From NCBI GenBank assembly GCA_030544215.1, contig JARZZO010000008.1, positions 16,735,114 to 16,799,113 on the forward strand: a stretch of DNA of 64,000 nucleotides, written 5' to 3'. The notes beneath the pieces are model-generated. The model was not told the DNA's origin. It was given only the letters and a program-made list of their open reading frames with translations, and did no database searches. Made by a program: the position numbers and the translations under genes. Position 1 is the first letter of the stretch. Each line of letters opens with the position of its first letter. This document shows positions 1-10,947 of the stretch, in pieces. Origin of the DNA: Zantedeschia hybrid cultivar. Lineage: Eukaryota > Streptophyta > Magnoliopsida > Alismatales > Araceae.

Positions 1-1507
1 TTCAAAATTCAAAAAAAATACATATGTCAAAATTCAAAAAAAAAAAAAGGGCATATATTTCAAAACCCCAAATAAAAATGAATATTTCAAAACAACAAAA
101 ATATTTCAATTAGCATCTGCTTGTTGCATTTGATGTGTTTCATTCCTTTTATTTTCAGTGAGCATCTGTTTGCTTGTATGTTGCATTTTTACTTAAGTTT
201 GATTATTCTCATTACCTTTGTTAGTAAAGGCTATGCCCCTTGACCATTTATTGAAGGAAAAGATTAATTGACCATTTATTTGGTCAGGCAAGGGGCTAAG
301 CCTAAACAGATACTTAACATATTTGTTCAAGTTGTATACAGGATACAAGACATTGATAGAGTTGGAATCTGAGTAGAGAACAGCCAGAAATCTGTTTTTG
401 TGAATAAAAGATGTCGAGGAGTACTGCTGCGTTTCAACGTTGAATGACGTCTGCGCGACACGAAGCGTTTCAGCGTTTTTGAAATTCTATATGTTTTGAT
501 GTATAAATTGAATATTTGTTTGGAGTTATTAACAATTTTGATTACAGGAAATTCAAAGAAAACCTAAATAAAGCTGGAAAATATCGAGAAGATCTCACTG
601 TGGGAGTCAAGAAGTCTCGACCGTGACTAAAAAGACGGTTATTTCTATCCTTGTACTCTATTCCATGTAATTATTTTGCATTCGCATTATTATATGATAA
701 GTATTTATTAGATCATATCAAGGACCTTGTGTTTTTGATGAAACTGGAATTTGAGTTCCCCTACAACAAAAACAGTGATAATTCCAGAGGATTCTTAATC
801 GCACGGATAAGCCGTTGGATTGTTAATTAGTGAGGACGATGGTTCCACTTTTGTAAAACGGTGCGTGGATAAACGAGCTTCGGCTTAGCACTGAATTACA
901 AGAATTGGTGTCTTGACTCATTAATGACAATTTAACAATATTATCCTTGATTAATTTATATTTTATTTGATTTTATATTTTTCTTTTAGCCCAGCATGCA
1001 TCATGTAGGACTTTGAAATCATTGTAATAAGAATTAATTATTGATTAAGTTTCAGACCATAAATTAAATAACTCAAAACATGATATGAAATATTCCATTC
1101 TGAATTGAGTATCTTGATTATCTTTGAGGTTCGCTTAAAGATATCATTGGAATTCTATCCTTTTTTGGATTCTTTATCCAATATTCTTGTTTTCTTTTAA
1201 GATCCATCATGGCTGTAGCACGTCCACATTGGCTGGCAAACGCTCTCCATGATGAAACCTGTAGTGTCTACGACCTGGGGTACTTCCCACTCCGAGGAGG
1301 TTGATCGACCTTATTTTATTTCCTTGTCTACCTCATCCAGACAGGATTGATTCCATTGATTTCATTGAACTATCTTCATTGATGATTTTGAGAAAAATTC
1401 CAATCATGTGATGTTAAGAGCGTGTCTCGTCACACCTTGGCATCACCTTTTCAGTACATTCCATTTCATTTCACTCCCTTGCAAAGACGATGCCAAGGTG
1501 AGGCAGC
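1..1507 (+). other. Non-coding 3' internal part of an LTR retrotransposon
   Basis: No ORF of useful length is present. The segment runs straight into a 3' LTR-like block that starts at 1508, so I read it as the non-coding end of a plus-strand LTR retrotransposon whose coding part lies left of the window. A purine-rich stretch just before 1508 is a weak candidate polypurine tract. This is inference from position; no protein homology is visible. Confidence 0.35.
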
Positions 1508-1694
1508 TGTAGACACGCTAATTTTGACGTCATTTTGAGTAAATTTCATATCATATAATAATGCCTCAGAATGGTCTGATAATTAATCATTAATTAATTT
1601 TTATTGATTTTTTTAAGTGTCGGGTTTAACAGACATGTTTAAGTTAATCAATTAAATTGATTTTAGCTCAAATTTCAGTTAAAATATGAAAAAT

Positions 1695-2010
1695 CCTAAA
1701 AGGTGTCAGCCTGTGTGGACGCCATTTAGAGTTTATTCCTATTTTAACGTTTAAATTTGAATTTTAATTAATTGGTTTATTGACTAAAAGGCGTCTGTTA
1801 AGGTCGACGCGATTTAAGTTTCCTAAGCTGTCTTAACTTCTCTTCCGGATGTTTATCCTTATCTTAATTAGAGTAAAAGACGTCTACCAAGGTGGACGCG
1901 TTTTATCTAATAAAGATAAAGATAAGTTTTCCCGGATATTTATCCTTATCTTAATTAATCTGAAAGACGTCAGCCAAGGTGGACGCGTTTTAGATAATTA
2001 CAGATAAAGA
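1695..2010 (+). repeat. Degenerate tandem repeat inside the LTR, period about 88 bp
   Basis: Four units are recognisable by a core like AAGACGTCNRCCAAGGTGGACGCG at about 1698, 1786, 1873 and 1963. The last two copies are the most alike and also share a flanking TTATCCTTATCTTAATTA. The array lies in U3 just upstream of the TATA box, where such repeats often act as enhancers in LTRs (inference). Confidence 0.6.
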
Positions 2011-2091
2011 TGAATTAATCAGTAATTATCTGTCGATTAAGGTAGATAAATCCTAGATTTTTCTATGTTAATCGCGAACGCAGAAAATGCC

Positions 2092-2098
2092 TATAAAT
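2092..2098 (+). promoter_or_regulatory. TATA box of the plus-strand LTR
   Basis: TATAAAT sits in a CCTATAAATACC context inside the LTR, downstream of the tandem repeat array. It would place the U3/R boundary near 2120. Confidence 0.5.
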
Positions 2099-2828
2099 AC
2101 CTTGCATCTCAAGGAGTTAAAAAAAAAAAAAAAAGGAGAAAGAGAATTATTGAGCCACAGCGTTATAGCAATTTGGAGATCGAAGCAACCACGCCGGAGC
2201 GCTGCCATTTCCAGAAGACGGCATCCTTCTTCCAGATCTTCATCCTTCAAGGCTTCTCTAACTGGGCATAAGTTTTTCATATTAGAATTTCATTTTCATT
2301 CATTAGTTTCATTCTCTCATATTCACTTCATGCAACACACACCACATCATTAATTTTCCAAAACCCATCTGTTCTAAAGGGGTTTCAAAGTCATTTAAAA
2401 CAAGTGAGTTGCTGTTTATACATGTTTATAATCATAGTTAGCTTTGATATTATTTCTATTTAGATTCTCATCAATATTTCTCCTTTATTTTTCTGTCTCT
2501 CTGTCTGCTGTATCCAACAACTGAATAACAAGAAATCAAAAAGAGGGAAATCAAGCAAAAGCCAGGAGAACTTCTGGACGATCCTCAACATTCAACAGCA
2601 AGAACAAAAGAATAAAGAGGCTCTCTTTCTTCAGCCGGCTGAAGGAGGGGAACCAAGGATTCAATCTTCCGCGTTTGAACAGGTAAGCGATCAAAACTCT
2701 TTTGAAGCTTTTTAATTAAAAGTTTCTAGCGATCACAGCACCTTAGTTGCATTTTTTTAATAGGTTAATTTACCCTAAACAACATAGTTTTTCACATTAA
2801 TCACACGAGCAATTTTTCAGCACCTACA

Positions 2829-3010
2829 GTGGCCACTTGCTGCTGGAGTACCCCCACTCGGTCTTCCGAGCCGAAAGACTCCGGTATGGTTGGCAGAGGC
2901 GGGTTCGGCGGGGCAGACGGTACGCCTTCGGAAGGCAGCATCTGCGCCGAGGCCTCCCGCGCTTCTGCTTCGCTTTGCCCGGATCGTCGGGTCGCAGGTC
3001 GCTGAGACAT
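2829..3010 (-). pseudogene. Truncated gag start of a Gypsy/Tat-like element
   Basis: The reading frame starts at an ATG about 20 bases after a primer binding site and encodes a polar, Pro/Ser/Arg-rich N-terminus typical of a Gypsy gag leader. It stays open for about 60 codons and is then cut at 2829 by the LTR of the plus-strand retrotransposon. The rest of gag and pol are not in the window; they may continue left of the inserted element. The family call rests on the leader and primer site, because the N-terminus of gag is poorly conserved. Confidence 0.5.
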
Positions 3011-3026
3011 GACTTGTTTTGTTAGT

Positions 3027-3044
3027 TTCCCACAGACGACGCCA
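3027..3044 (-). other. Primer binding site, Gypsy/Tat type
   Basis: On the minus strand the sequence TGGCGTCGTCTGTGGGAA lies two bases after the LTR end. It closely matches the TGGCGCCGTCTGTGGGAA signature seen after the 5' LTR of many plant Tat-type Gypsy elements, with one C to T change. It fixes the element orientation as minus. Confidence 0.65.
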
Positions 3045-3046
3045 CG

Positions 3047-4182
3047 TGATGTAGACTGGATGTATCACGACCGGATTCCGAAGCTGGAATCCGAGGAAGA
3101 GGATCCGGAGCTGGTCCGGATCGGGTGTTGGAGGGGGACCCGACGGGGATCCGTGACGAGGCGAAGACGAAGCTTCTCCGGTTGACCCGGACCCGCCCGC
3201 GGGGGGCGCGGTCGGTCGCCGGATCTGCTCTTGGATAGTGAGCCGCTGCTCCTTCGGCGAACGAAGGCGCGGCGCGAGCGGAGCTTCTCTCGGCGGAACG
3301 GTCGACGGGCGTCGGAGGCGAAGCCTGAAGGTCCGAGACCGGACGGAGGAACGGCCTGCTCTCCGACGGTGAGCCCGAAGGCTCCTTCAGCGCGAGACCG
3401 GGTCTCCTGTCTTGGGGCAACCGGCGGGCTTACCCTTGGACAGTGAGTCTGAAGGCTCCTTCAGCGCGAGACCGAGTATCCCTGTCTTGGTGCAGCCGGC
3501 GTTCGGCGTCGAGACCAGGGAGAGGAATCTGAGGTCGGCGGCCGAGACCGACTCGGGGAGGTCGGCGATGATTCGAACCGAGCCCCTGCAGGAAGGAAAG
3601 AAGAAGAAGAACCAGTCAGCAGGAGCCCCGGGCGTCAGCCCTGGGGAACCCCCTCCGACGGTCAAGTTAGCTCCTGAAGAAGATTCGATTCAGAAGAAAG
3701 GAAAGAGCAGCTCTAATGCTATTCGGACAGAAGTCCTTTAAGGGTTTCGGAAGCTTGGGGAGGCATCCGTTTGTTTCCACACCCCTCTTGGCCACAAATA
3801 GCGGGATATTTATAGCAGAGGATAGCGGATGGTTAACGGTGGCAACCGATATAGGACTAAATGAAGGTTTACTGATAAACCGCCATAGCGCCCGATCCGC
3901 CACCGGAGTGGGCCGGATTCGGCTACCGGGCCGAAGGGGGTTGGGCCGTTGACGGGCCGAAGCCTGTTGGGCCCTGGGCTGCCGCGCTGCTCCCGGGCCG
4001 TAGGCTGGTGGGCCGCTGACGGGCTGAAGCCTATTGGGCCGGGAGCGACGGTGCCGTTTATGGGCCGAAGGCTGCTGGGCCGCTGACGGGCTGAAGGCCG
4101 CCGGAGGGCCTGGTACTGCTGCTGTTGGGCTGAATGGGGTTTGGGCCTGCTTCAATGGGCCGAATCGGATTCTGCCTCATCA
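3047..4182 (-). repeat. 5' LTR of the minus-strand Gypsy/Tat-like element
   Basis: The block is bounded by TGATG at 3047 and CATCA at 4182, a perfect inverted pair, and is followed on the minus strand by a primer binding site and a gag start. A minus-strand TATA box is present at 3807-3814. The U3 half (about 3900-4170) holds degenerate GGGCCGAAG / GCTGACGGGC repeats; the U5 half is GC-rich with a repeated segment (about 3366-3410 and 3436-3480). Long ORFs across it look like GC-driven shadows. Length is 1136 bp. Confidence 0.65.
3807..3814 (-). promoter_or_regulatory. TATA box of the minus-strand Gypsy LTR
   Basis: TATAAATA on the minus strand, in the context GCTATAAATATCCCG, is the only good TATA motif in this LTR. 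Confidence 0.5.
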
Positions 4183-4280
4183 TCCTTAATGCAGAAGACT
4201 TCGGATTTCTTTGTTAAGGCTGAACAGACTACAGTTCATTGAAATAAGATAAAGTAGATGCACACGGAATACACATGACA

Positions 4281-4285
<5 letters not shown>

Positions 4286-4337
<52 letters not shown>
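4286..4337. repeat. (TA)n microsatellite
   Basis: About 26 uninterrupted TA units. Confidence 0.95.
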
Positions 4338-4340
<3 letters not shown>

Positions 4341-5800
4341 AAGGTAAAGAGAAACTTTTGAAGGACTTGTTACATTTTTATCGTCATAAACACCAATCTC
4401 TCATAATCGCTAGGCAGATGGCTTATTCCGCGGCAAAAGATAATGTCTAATTTGATAGGCGGACGCAAATCCCACAAGGGAATAATTATTCCTAAAATAA
4501 ATAGAATAAACGGACAGAACTACTTATTTCGCCTTATTCTAGCATAAGCCGAGAAGTATTTCAAATCAAAATGTGTGAACCCACCCAAGGCCAATCGACA
4601 TCTAACTTTGGCCCGATCCAGCCTGGTAAAGTCCATCGCACTCGTTCAGAAAAGAGCATCTCAAACTCAAACCGTGCGGTGCTTCTCGTATAAAAGTTTG
4701 AATCAAAATTTTCTCCAGGAGGCCACCTTCTCATTAACACTCGAAATGCCAAAATCAGAGTCTACATCATGGACTTGACACAAATTTAGCAAATAAAAAA
4801 GAGCGGAGAATAGGAGGAAGAAAACCTAAAACTTCTAACAATGTTTGAAATTTTGAATAAGATGCAAACGTCTTGAGGTGGAGACGGTGCTCGACCATAT
4901 GCACAATAGGATCATCACAGCCAAGAACATTCCTCCCCTTCGTTGCTGTATGCCCCTTCAACGTATTAGAATAGTTCAACAATATGGAATATGAGATAAC
5001 TGGCCAGTCGAGCCAATTTGAGACCTCTAGCAACGGGTTTACTAATTTCAGAGCAGCATAGGTGATAAGCAAACATTTGACTCTGAGCAGTATTATAAAC
5101 TTCGACTTGTCCTCTTACAACTGTGCAAATTTGAGTCCCCATTAATAATCTTCACTTTCATGCCGGCCTGAACATTAGCACCAGAGGTTATACAAATCCA
5201 ATTGGGCCAACTTGCATCTGGGTTACATGCTTATAACAGGTTGCATTCGATATTAAAAATATGAAATGGTTATGTATTTAGGATTTGAGTTTATCAGGGT
5301 GTAACCACAAATGAGCATAGTTATAAAGACACGACCTAGCTCCCGAGATCTAGCTCTCCCTCATCTCCGCTCTCTCCACGAAAGCTTAATTGTTCTTGCT
5401 GCCTATCATCCTCTGATCTTGTGTGTCGTGAATAATTATAAGGAGGTTCGTTAATGGGATGTTTAGTTATTATGTTTCAAACTTGAATCACTACTAATTT
5501 TGACGTTAATAACAGGTGTTTGATCATGCTTTACGTGTGCCCCCACGATCATCAACGTTAAAAAACATATAGTTAGACAATACGAATTACTAACAAAAGA
5601 TTAACTTATCGTTAAGTTAGTCATTTTTACGTATGAACATGTCCGTGGTTGCAGTACAGGAGCGTGTGACCGTTGATTATAGATTAACTAGTTGTAATCC
5701 CGTGCAATGCGCACCTAATTAACATATTTGAATAAAAGAATTATAATTAATATAAGTAAAGCAAATCTTTTACATTTTTCAAGAGAATTAATAAAATAAT
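4338..5800. other. Gene-free AT-rich stretch, probably old repeats
   Basis: I see no ORF with recognisable protein similarity. A GATGGCTTATTC-like motif near 4418, with a CTTATTCTAGCATAAG segment near 4535, resembles motifs seen again near 19975 and 46429 and may mark a MITE relic. C/T-rich leader-like sequence near 5340-5430 follows a TATA-like motif but no coding region follows. Confidence 0.4.
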
Positions 5801-5805
5801 TATAA

Positions 5806-6410
5806 ATATATATATATATATATATATTCAGAAATACTAACATTTCTTTGTATAAATATTAGGTTAGTTGTTTAATAAACATTAAAAGTTCAGAATCATT
5901 GTATCCAATTAAAATATGGATTGAAACATAAAACTAAAAAGTGAACTGAAGGTTTTTATTATTATCTCATAAGATTATCTCAATAAATGTTGTGTTGAAA
6001 TATAGATCGGGAGAAAAATTAGAGAGAGACCGGTCACGTAAATAATGAAATTAGTTACTATTATTCCATGAGACTATCCCAATAATGATAATAAATATCA
6101 AAATTTATTATTATTATTTCAAAAGATTATCCCAATATTAATAATAATAATAATAATAATAACAACAACAACAACAACAATAATAATATGAATGAGAAAA
6201 GTGAGAGAGAGACTGGTCTCGTTAATAATAATAATTATTATTATCATCATCATCATCATCTACCCTATGATATAATAATAATTAATTTAGATATTTTATT
6301 ATTAAAATAATAATGATGATGATAATGATGATGTTGTTAAAATTAATTATTATTATCTCAAGAGATTGAAACAACAACAATAACAATAATAATAATAATA
6401 ATAGGAGATC
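5806..6410. repeat. Microsatellite-rich block: (TA)n, (AAT)n, (AAC)n, (ATC)n
   Basis: A (TA)n tract near 5806-5827 is followed by trinucleotide arrays between about 6120 and 6410, including AAT, AAC and ATC runs. Two copies of a GAGAGAGACYGGTC segment (about 6022 and 6205) sit between them, suggesting local duplication. Confidence 0.8.
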
Positions 6411-6609
6411 TAATTCCATGTAGGGATTTTTATTTATCTTTTTGTTTTCATTTTACATTTATCATTTAAAAAAAATATACATATCTTGTCAAATGTTTTT
6501 TAATCCTTTAATTGATTGCTTGAATTTTTTGACTATCTCATTCAGATTTTGAACTGAATTATATCTCAGACCTATTGTTGTCGTTTAATACACATATCAT
6601 ATTTAGCTA

Positions 6610-7250
6610 TGTTGGGTCAAAATACCGACTACACGATCAGAATCTTTTGCTGAGTATCGGAAGGTTAAGAATTTGTAGGCCTGTAAAAGAGAACACTGTT
6701 AAGGGCCCACGATTCTCCTCTATTGCTTAAGTTAGAAAGTTATGGTTGAAGGAAAAAGCAACGGTGATTTGAGTTTTAGAAAGTGTACCTTTGCAAGTTG
6801 GACTGTGAGTCTTTATATAGTAGCTCGAGACGTAACGGAGGTTTATTCCGATCAAGAAAGTCTCATTCTGGGAAGGCCTTCCTGTCGAGTCCTGAATCGA
6901 AAAAGACTCTTGTCGAGGAAAGTGTTTGTATTCAAGTAGGTTCTCGAATCCCTCCAAACACATTATTGGTCATAATCGGATTCATCCGAGGAAAGCGAGA
7001 TCTCCCCACCAGGGATTCTGGCTTGTCACCGATTCGAGTAATATTATAAAGTCCCCTCTTGGGATGGACTCCAACGGGCCCCCAAAGTGAGCTACTTGCT
7101 TTTGGATTGATGGCTTGGTCTTGGGGCCATTGGATCAAGGACTAGGAGCAAATAGTCTACGCCTCAGGTTGCATTACTGGCCCAGGCCATTTGCCATTGG
7201 GCCAAGTGAAATTCTAATGTTTCAAACTATAACCATGCTCCAGGCCAGCA
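6610..7250 (-). repeat. Solo-LTR-like element
   Basis: Read on the minus strand, the block starts TGCTGGCC and ends CCCAACA, and has a good TATATAAAG promoter motif at 6812-6820 with a C/T-rich leader after it. No primer binding site or coding region is attached on either side and no convincing 5-bp target duplication is visible, so boundaries may be a few bases off. The structure fits a solo LTR. Confidence 0.45.
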
Positions 7251-7412
7251 ACGTTGTGCACACGAAACCAATTAAGTAATTCAATTGTTTTTCACCTTTT
7301 GATCATCTTTCAAGAGGTCTCGGGTTCAAATCGATTGAGTGTTTATTTTTTTTATTTTTTTTTACTCTTTGGCCAAAAGTACCATAAGATTATCTTTTAC
7401 GGTCTTTAAGAT

Positions 7413-7849
7413 CATTGGCGGACGCAGAAACTTTGTTCAGTGGAGTCACTCAGAGTCACTCGGATCATTATTAAATTTGTTTATATTTTATTTTGGTTAT
7501 AATAAAAATATTAAAATAAAAAAATAAATATAAATATATTTTAATCATTATAAAAATGATATACTTCAATAAAAATGATACACTTCGTTACGAGAAATTT
7601 TTTCTTCCAAATGCACTCAACGAATTTTTTATTAAATTCATAAATATAAGTCATCATACTATGTAAAAAATTCAGTAAAATTGAGATCCGAGTGGAATTG
7701 GGGTCCTGTGGGGTCAGTTAAAAAATGCAGTGGGGTTACTTTATACGTAAATTTGAAATTTGCCTTATTAAATTAAGACTATTATAAGAAAATTTTAAAA
7801 TTTCAGTGGGGTCTTGGGACCCCACTAAAATGGGCTGGGTCCGCCACTG
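7413..7849. mobile_element. Non-autonomous hAT-type MITE
   Basis: The ends are CATTGGCGGACGCAG and CTGGGTCCGCCACTG, an imperfect 15-bp terminal inverted repeat. They are flanked on both sides by the exact 8-bp duplication TTTAAGAT (7405-7412 and 7850-7857). An 8-bp duplication is the hallmark of hAT insertion. The 437-bp interior is AT-rich and codes for nothing recognisable. Confidence 0.8.
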
Positions 7850-8160
7850 TTTAAGATTATCTCTTTGAAGATTGACCTGATTATAAAATTATCACCTAAT
7901 TAAGTAGAATTGTCAATACTCCGCAAAATTATCTTTTTATTAAAAAATCATATTTATACTATAATTTCCTATATATATATGTATATATATTTGGTCAATT
8001 GTCCCACCGTATGATTTAAAAAAAACATCTTGGTGCGTACCATTTACCGTGTGATTTAGATGCCCACCAATTTCATCTTCATAGACTGCACTCTTAACAG
8101 TTTTCATTTATGTGAAAATATAGTTCTCTTATTTTATACGTATTTCACAAATCCTGTTAA

Positions 8161-8455
8161 GGCTGTGTTTGGCGCATCTTTCATTTAGAAATATTTTTTG
8201 CATTTCTATTTAGTTATTTTTAAAGAAGTCATTAGATCTTGGAAGTCATTTCTGTGGTATTTTCCTTATGTTTTGGCTTCCGATCAAAAACTTTAAGAGA
8301 TAAATTTTTAAGATTGAAGAAAAAGTGAGGTTGTTAGAAAAAAGTTGACTTTTACAACAAATTAAAATTAGTTATAATCTCTCTCTCTCAACTCATTCTA
8401 TGTAAGAAGTGGAAGTCAAAAATAATTTCCTAAATCTTCAATCTAATTTTTTTAG
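8161..8455 (+). mobile_element. MITE copy 1, right end damaged
   Basis: The block starts GGCTGTGTTTGGCGCA and aligns by eye over about 290 bp with the block at 49740-50023, sharing segments such as GTTGACTTTTAYAACAAAT and CAATTCATTCTATGTAAGAAG-like stretches. The TIR of the better copy resembles the GTGTTTG ends of Tourist/Harbinger-type MITEs. This copy lacks a clear right TIR. Confidence 0.55.
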
Positions 8456-8534
8456 GTCTCTTTGAGGAATGGATCAGACGATACAGCAAGTTAAAAGTAT
8501 TGGCCCACGCTGGCTGCCCCGTTAAATAATATTT

Positions 8535-8880
8535 AAAGGTTTGTTGACTTTATGAAGTACCCGATTTTGGCATCTGTCATCGTATATCTTAGATTGGTAA
8601 TTATAATCTAAAAAATAAAATTATGGATTTTGCTTACTGCATCGCCGCGTAGTGTTTCACTGCATGCTGATGCACGTACATTATAAAAAAAAAATTGAAA
8701 TATTCTTAAAGGTTTGTTGACTTTATGAAGTACCCGATTTTGGCATCTGTCATCGTATATCTTAAATAGATAATTATAATCTAAAAATTAAAATTATGGA
8801 TTTTGCTTACTGCATCGCCGCGTAGTGTTTCACTGCATGCTGATGCACGTACATTATAAAAAAAAATTGAAATATTCTTT
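8535..8880. repeat. Tandem duplication, two units of 173 bp
   Basis: The segment beginning AAAGGTTTGTTGACTTTATG at 8535 is repeated almost exactly from 8708. Differences are confined to a few bases and an A-run length, so the duplication is recent. It codes for nothing. Confidence 0.9.
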
Positions 8881-8912
8881 GTTAACCAACGCATGGTTCT
8901 TATCATGCATAT

Positions 8913-9220
8913 GCCCACGTGGGCCAAGAGTTGGTTATAGGAGATGAGGGGGAGTGGTTGAGGGAGTGGTTGTGGGAAGTTACCCACACATGTGAAGCAC
9001 CCCTTGGATATAACCATTCCTCCCTTTGTTTGAAAGTGTAGAGGAGAGAGATATAAAAGAGGAAGAATGGCATTACGTGAGGAAATCTGAACACTCAAGA
9101 GAACTCTCACTTTTGGGCAGCCCTCTTTCTCACTCTAGAGTCCTCTTCTTTCTACTCATTCTCTCTCCCTCTCTAAGTGTTGTTCTCCAACAGGCTATCA
9201 CCAAGGGCCTAGGATTTGCA
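8913..9220 (+). promoter_or_regulatory. Promoter-like segment (G-box, TATA, C/T-rich leader)
   Basis: A perfect 12-bp palindrome GCCCACGTGGGC containing a CACGTG G-box is at 8913-8924. A TATAAAA box follows at 9052-9058 and then a long C/T-rich leader. No coding region follows, so this may be the promoter of a lost gene or the U3/R part of an unrecognised LTR. Confidence 0.35.
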
Positions 9221-9683
9221 GTGTGAATTTTGAGGAGAAGTCCGTCACGTGGTTCTCCTTCTCGTCCCCACAGAGTCGTCGCCGTCCATCTACGAACGTC
9301 GCCGCTAAAGTACGTTTTCCGTTACGATCCATCTCCGTGCATGCTTCCGCTTGTTCATTTGATGCACAGAGATATCATGTTTTTATCAACATTCTTAAAG
9401 TTGAGCCATGCATTTTTTATATGTTCGCACAACTTAATTTTCGATGGAATGGCTCAAAAATTGTAAAAATAAAAAAAGTATTATTAAGTTCGACTTATTA
9501 AAGATATTTTTTAGTGCTAATTGGGACTCAATTTAATTTGATGTTTTAAATTTTCTTGAATTATTCAATGGTCGATCAGATTGTATAATCATGTGAGGTA
9601 TGTAACCCGACTTTAAAAAATATCAATTTCCAGCACTGTATAACTGTCCAACAAGAAAAGCTCTAAAACTTAAATCCACATGT

Positions 9684-10122
9684 TAGGGCTGTCAACGGAA
9701 ATCCGATTATTCGATTTTTTGATCCGTTACCAAAAATATCCATTTTTGATAAAAAAAAACATCCGCCCGATAGTTATCGGAATTGAAAACGGAAACACCT
9801 GTTTTCGTATCCGCTTTCCGATTTCTGATTCTGATTATTATTAAAGATTTTTAAATGTAACTTTATGGATACATGATTACGCTCATTATGTTTTAATCTT
9901 ATTGATCATTATCTAATATACTAAGGCGTATTAGTTATATTTAGGTATCTTTCTATATGTTTTAAATAAATAAATGAAGAATTATCCGATTTCAATATCT
10001 AAATCGAAAATGAAAAATAGACTTTTCGAACTTATCGAAATCGAAAATGGAAACAAATTATTTATTATCGGAATTTGGAAACACTTGTTTCCGTATACAT
10101 ATCCTACCTATTTACAGTCCTA
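9684..10122. mobile_element. hAT-like MITE
   Basis: Left end TAGGGCTGTCAACGG pairs with the reverse complement of the right end, TAGGACTGTAAATAGG. The 8-bp flanks CCACATGT and CCCCGTGC agree at 5 of 8 positions, which suggests an old insertion. The interior repeats CCGAT/ATCGG-type words near both ends, as subterminal transposase sites often do. Confidence 0.55.
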
Positions 10123-10167
10123 CCCCGTGCAATCTGTTGGCTGTCCACCACAGCTACACATGTGCCC

Positions 10168-10573
10168 CAGGGGTGTTCACTGTTTAGTTTGATTTATGAG
10201 AAAATTTTGCCAAACCGAACCAACCGGAATGAATGTAGAAACCAAACCGAATAAAATCAGTTTTATTCGATTCGATTTGGTCTGAACCGGACTCGAGCCT
10301 AGGCATCCTCCAAGTGACGCGTTCAAGGTGCAGTGGGGTTGTCTTTATAAAAATCCTGAGCATGACGTTTTTTCCTTCTGGCAATATAAGACTAAAACCC
10401 GGTTTCCACACCTTTAAACTTCACAGCCGCTCAGTACCGTTCCTTTTAGTTGTAGATCGTGGGAAACAAAAACCTGCCGCGGTGGGCGCATGATGGTGGA
10501 CACCTAACACCGCAGAAAAGCTCCGACTGGTTTGATTTGATTTTTCAAGTTGAACCAAATAGAAACACTCCTA
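10168..10573. mobile_element. Non-autonomous relative of the hAT element at 14402
   Basis: The left end CAGGGGTGTTCACTGTTT matches the left end of the hAT element at 14402 at 17 of 18 positions. The interior carries AACCGAACC-type words near the left end and in the middle. The right end, ACACTCCTA, is a degraded partner. Flanking 8-mers are similar but offset by one base (CATGTGCC against CATGTGTC). It contains no transposase and is about 406 bp long. Confidence 0.55.
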
Positions 10574-10947
10574 CATGTGTCAGCGCTGGAGCAATTAGTA
10601 TTATTCCAGATGTGTATCTGACGTTTTATCCTCCCGTTAAGTCTTCATCCAGAGCAATCCTCCATCTTTTAATTGGTGCCATCTCACAATAAATGCTATG
10701 GTCTCACGTTTAGGTAGGGTTATAAATGAGATAGACATAATAGATCCATACTTTGAATGGGAATGAAATTTTCTAAATCTTATTTTTAGTAAATGCGTTA
10801 ATACTTTCTCACATCATTTAAGGGTATTTTTATTATCTATTTATTGTTATATATTTTCTTGTCTTATCTTGAGCGAAAGATGGAATTGTCCTCGTATCAT
10901 GTGAGAGGACATTAAAAAATCTACCAACAGCAAAATTACTTTTTCAC

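Larger units (their letters stand above)
1508..2828 (+). repeat. 3' LTR of a plus-strand retrotransposon
   Basis: The block begins TGTAG and ends CTACA, the inverted TG..CA ends expected of an LTR. It has a TATA box at 2092-2098 and a C/T-rich, poly-A-interrupted region after it. At 2829 the sequence changes abruptly to an in-frame gag reading frame on the other strand, which marks an insertion junction. The 5' LTR would lie outside the window, so the pair of 5-bp flanks cannot be checked. The 1321-bp size is normal for a plant LTR. The left boundary is less certain than the right one. Confidence 0.5.

Noticed and set aside
3022..4155. Minus-strand ORFs of 132, 92 and 162 codons
   Set aside because: They lie inside the Gypsy LTR and change composition with the GC-rich repeats; no domain.
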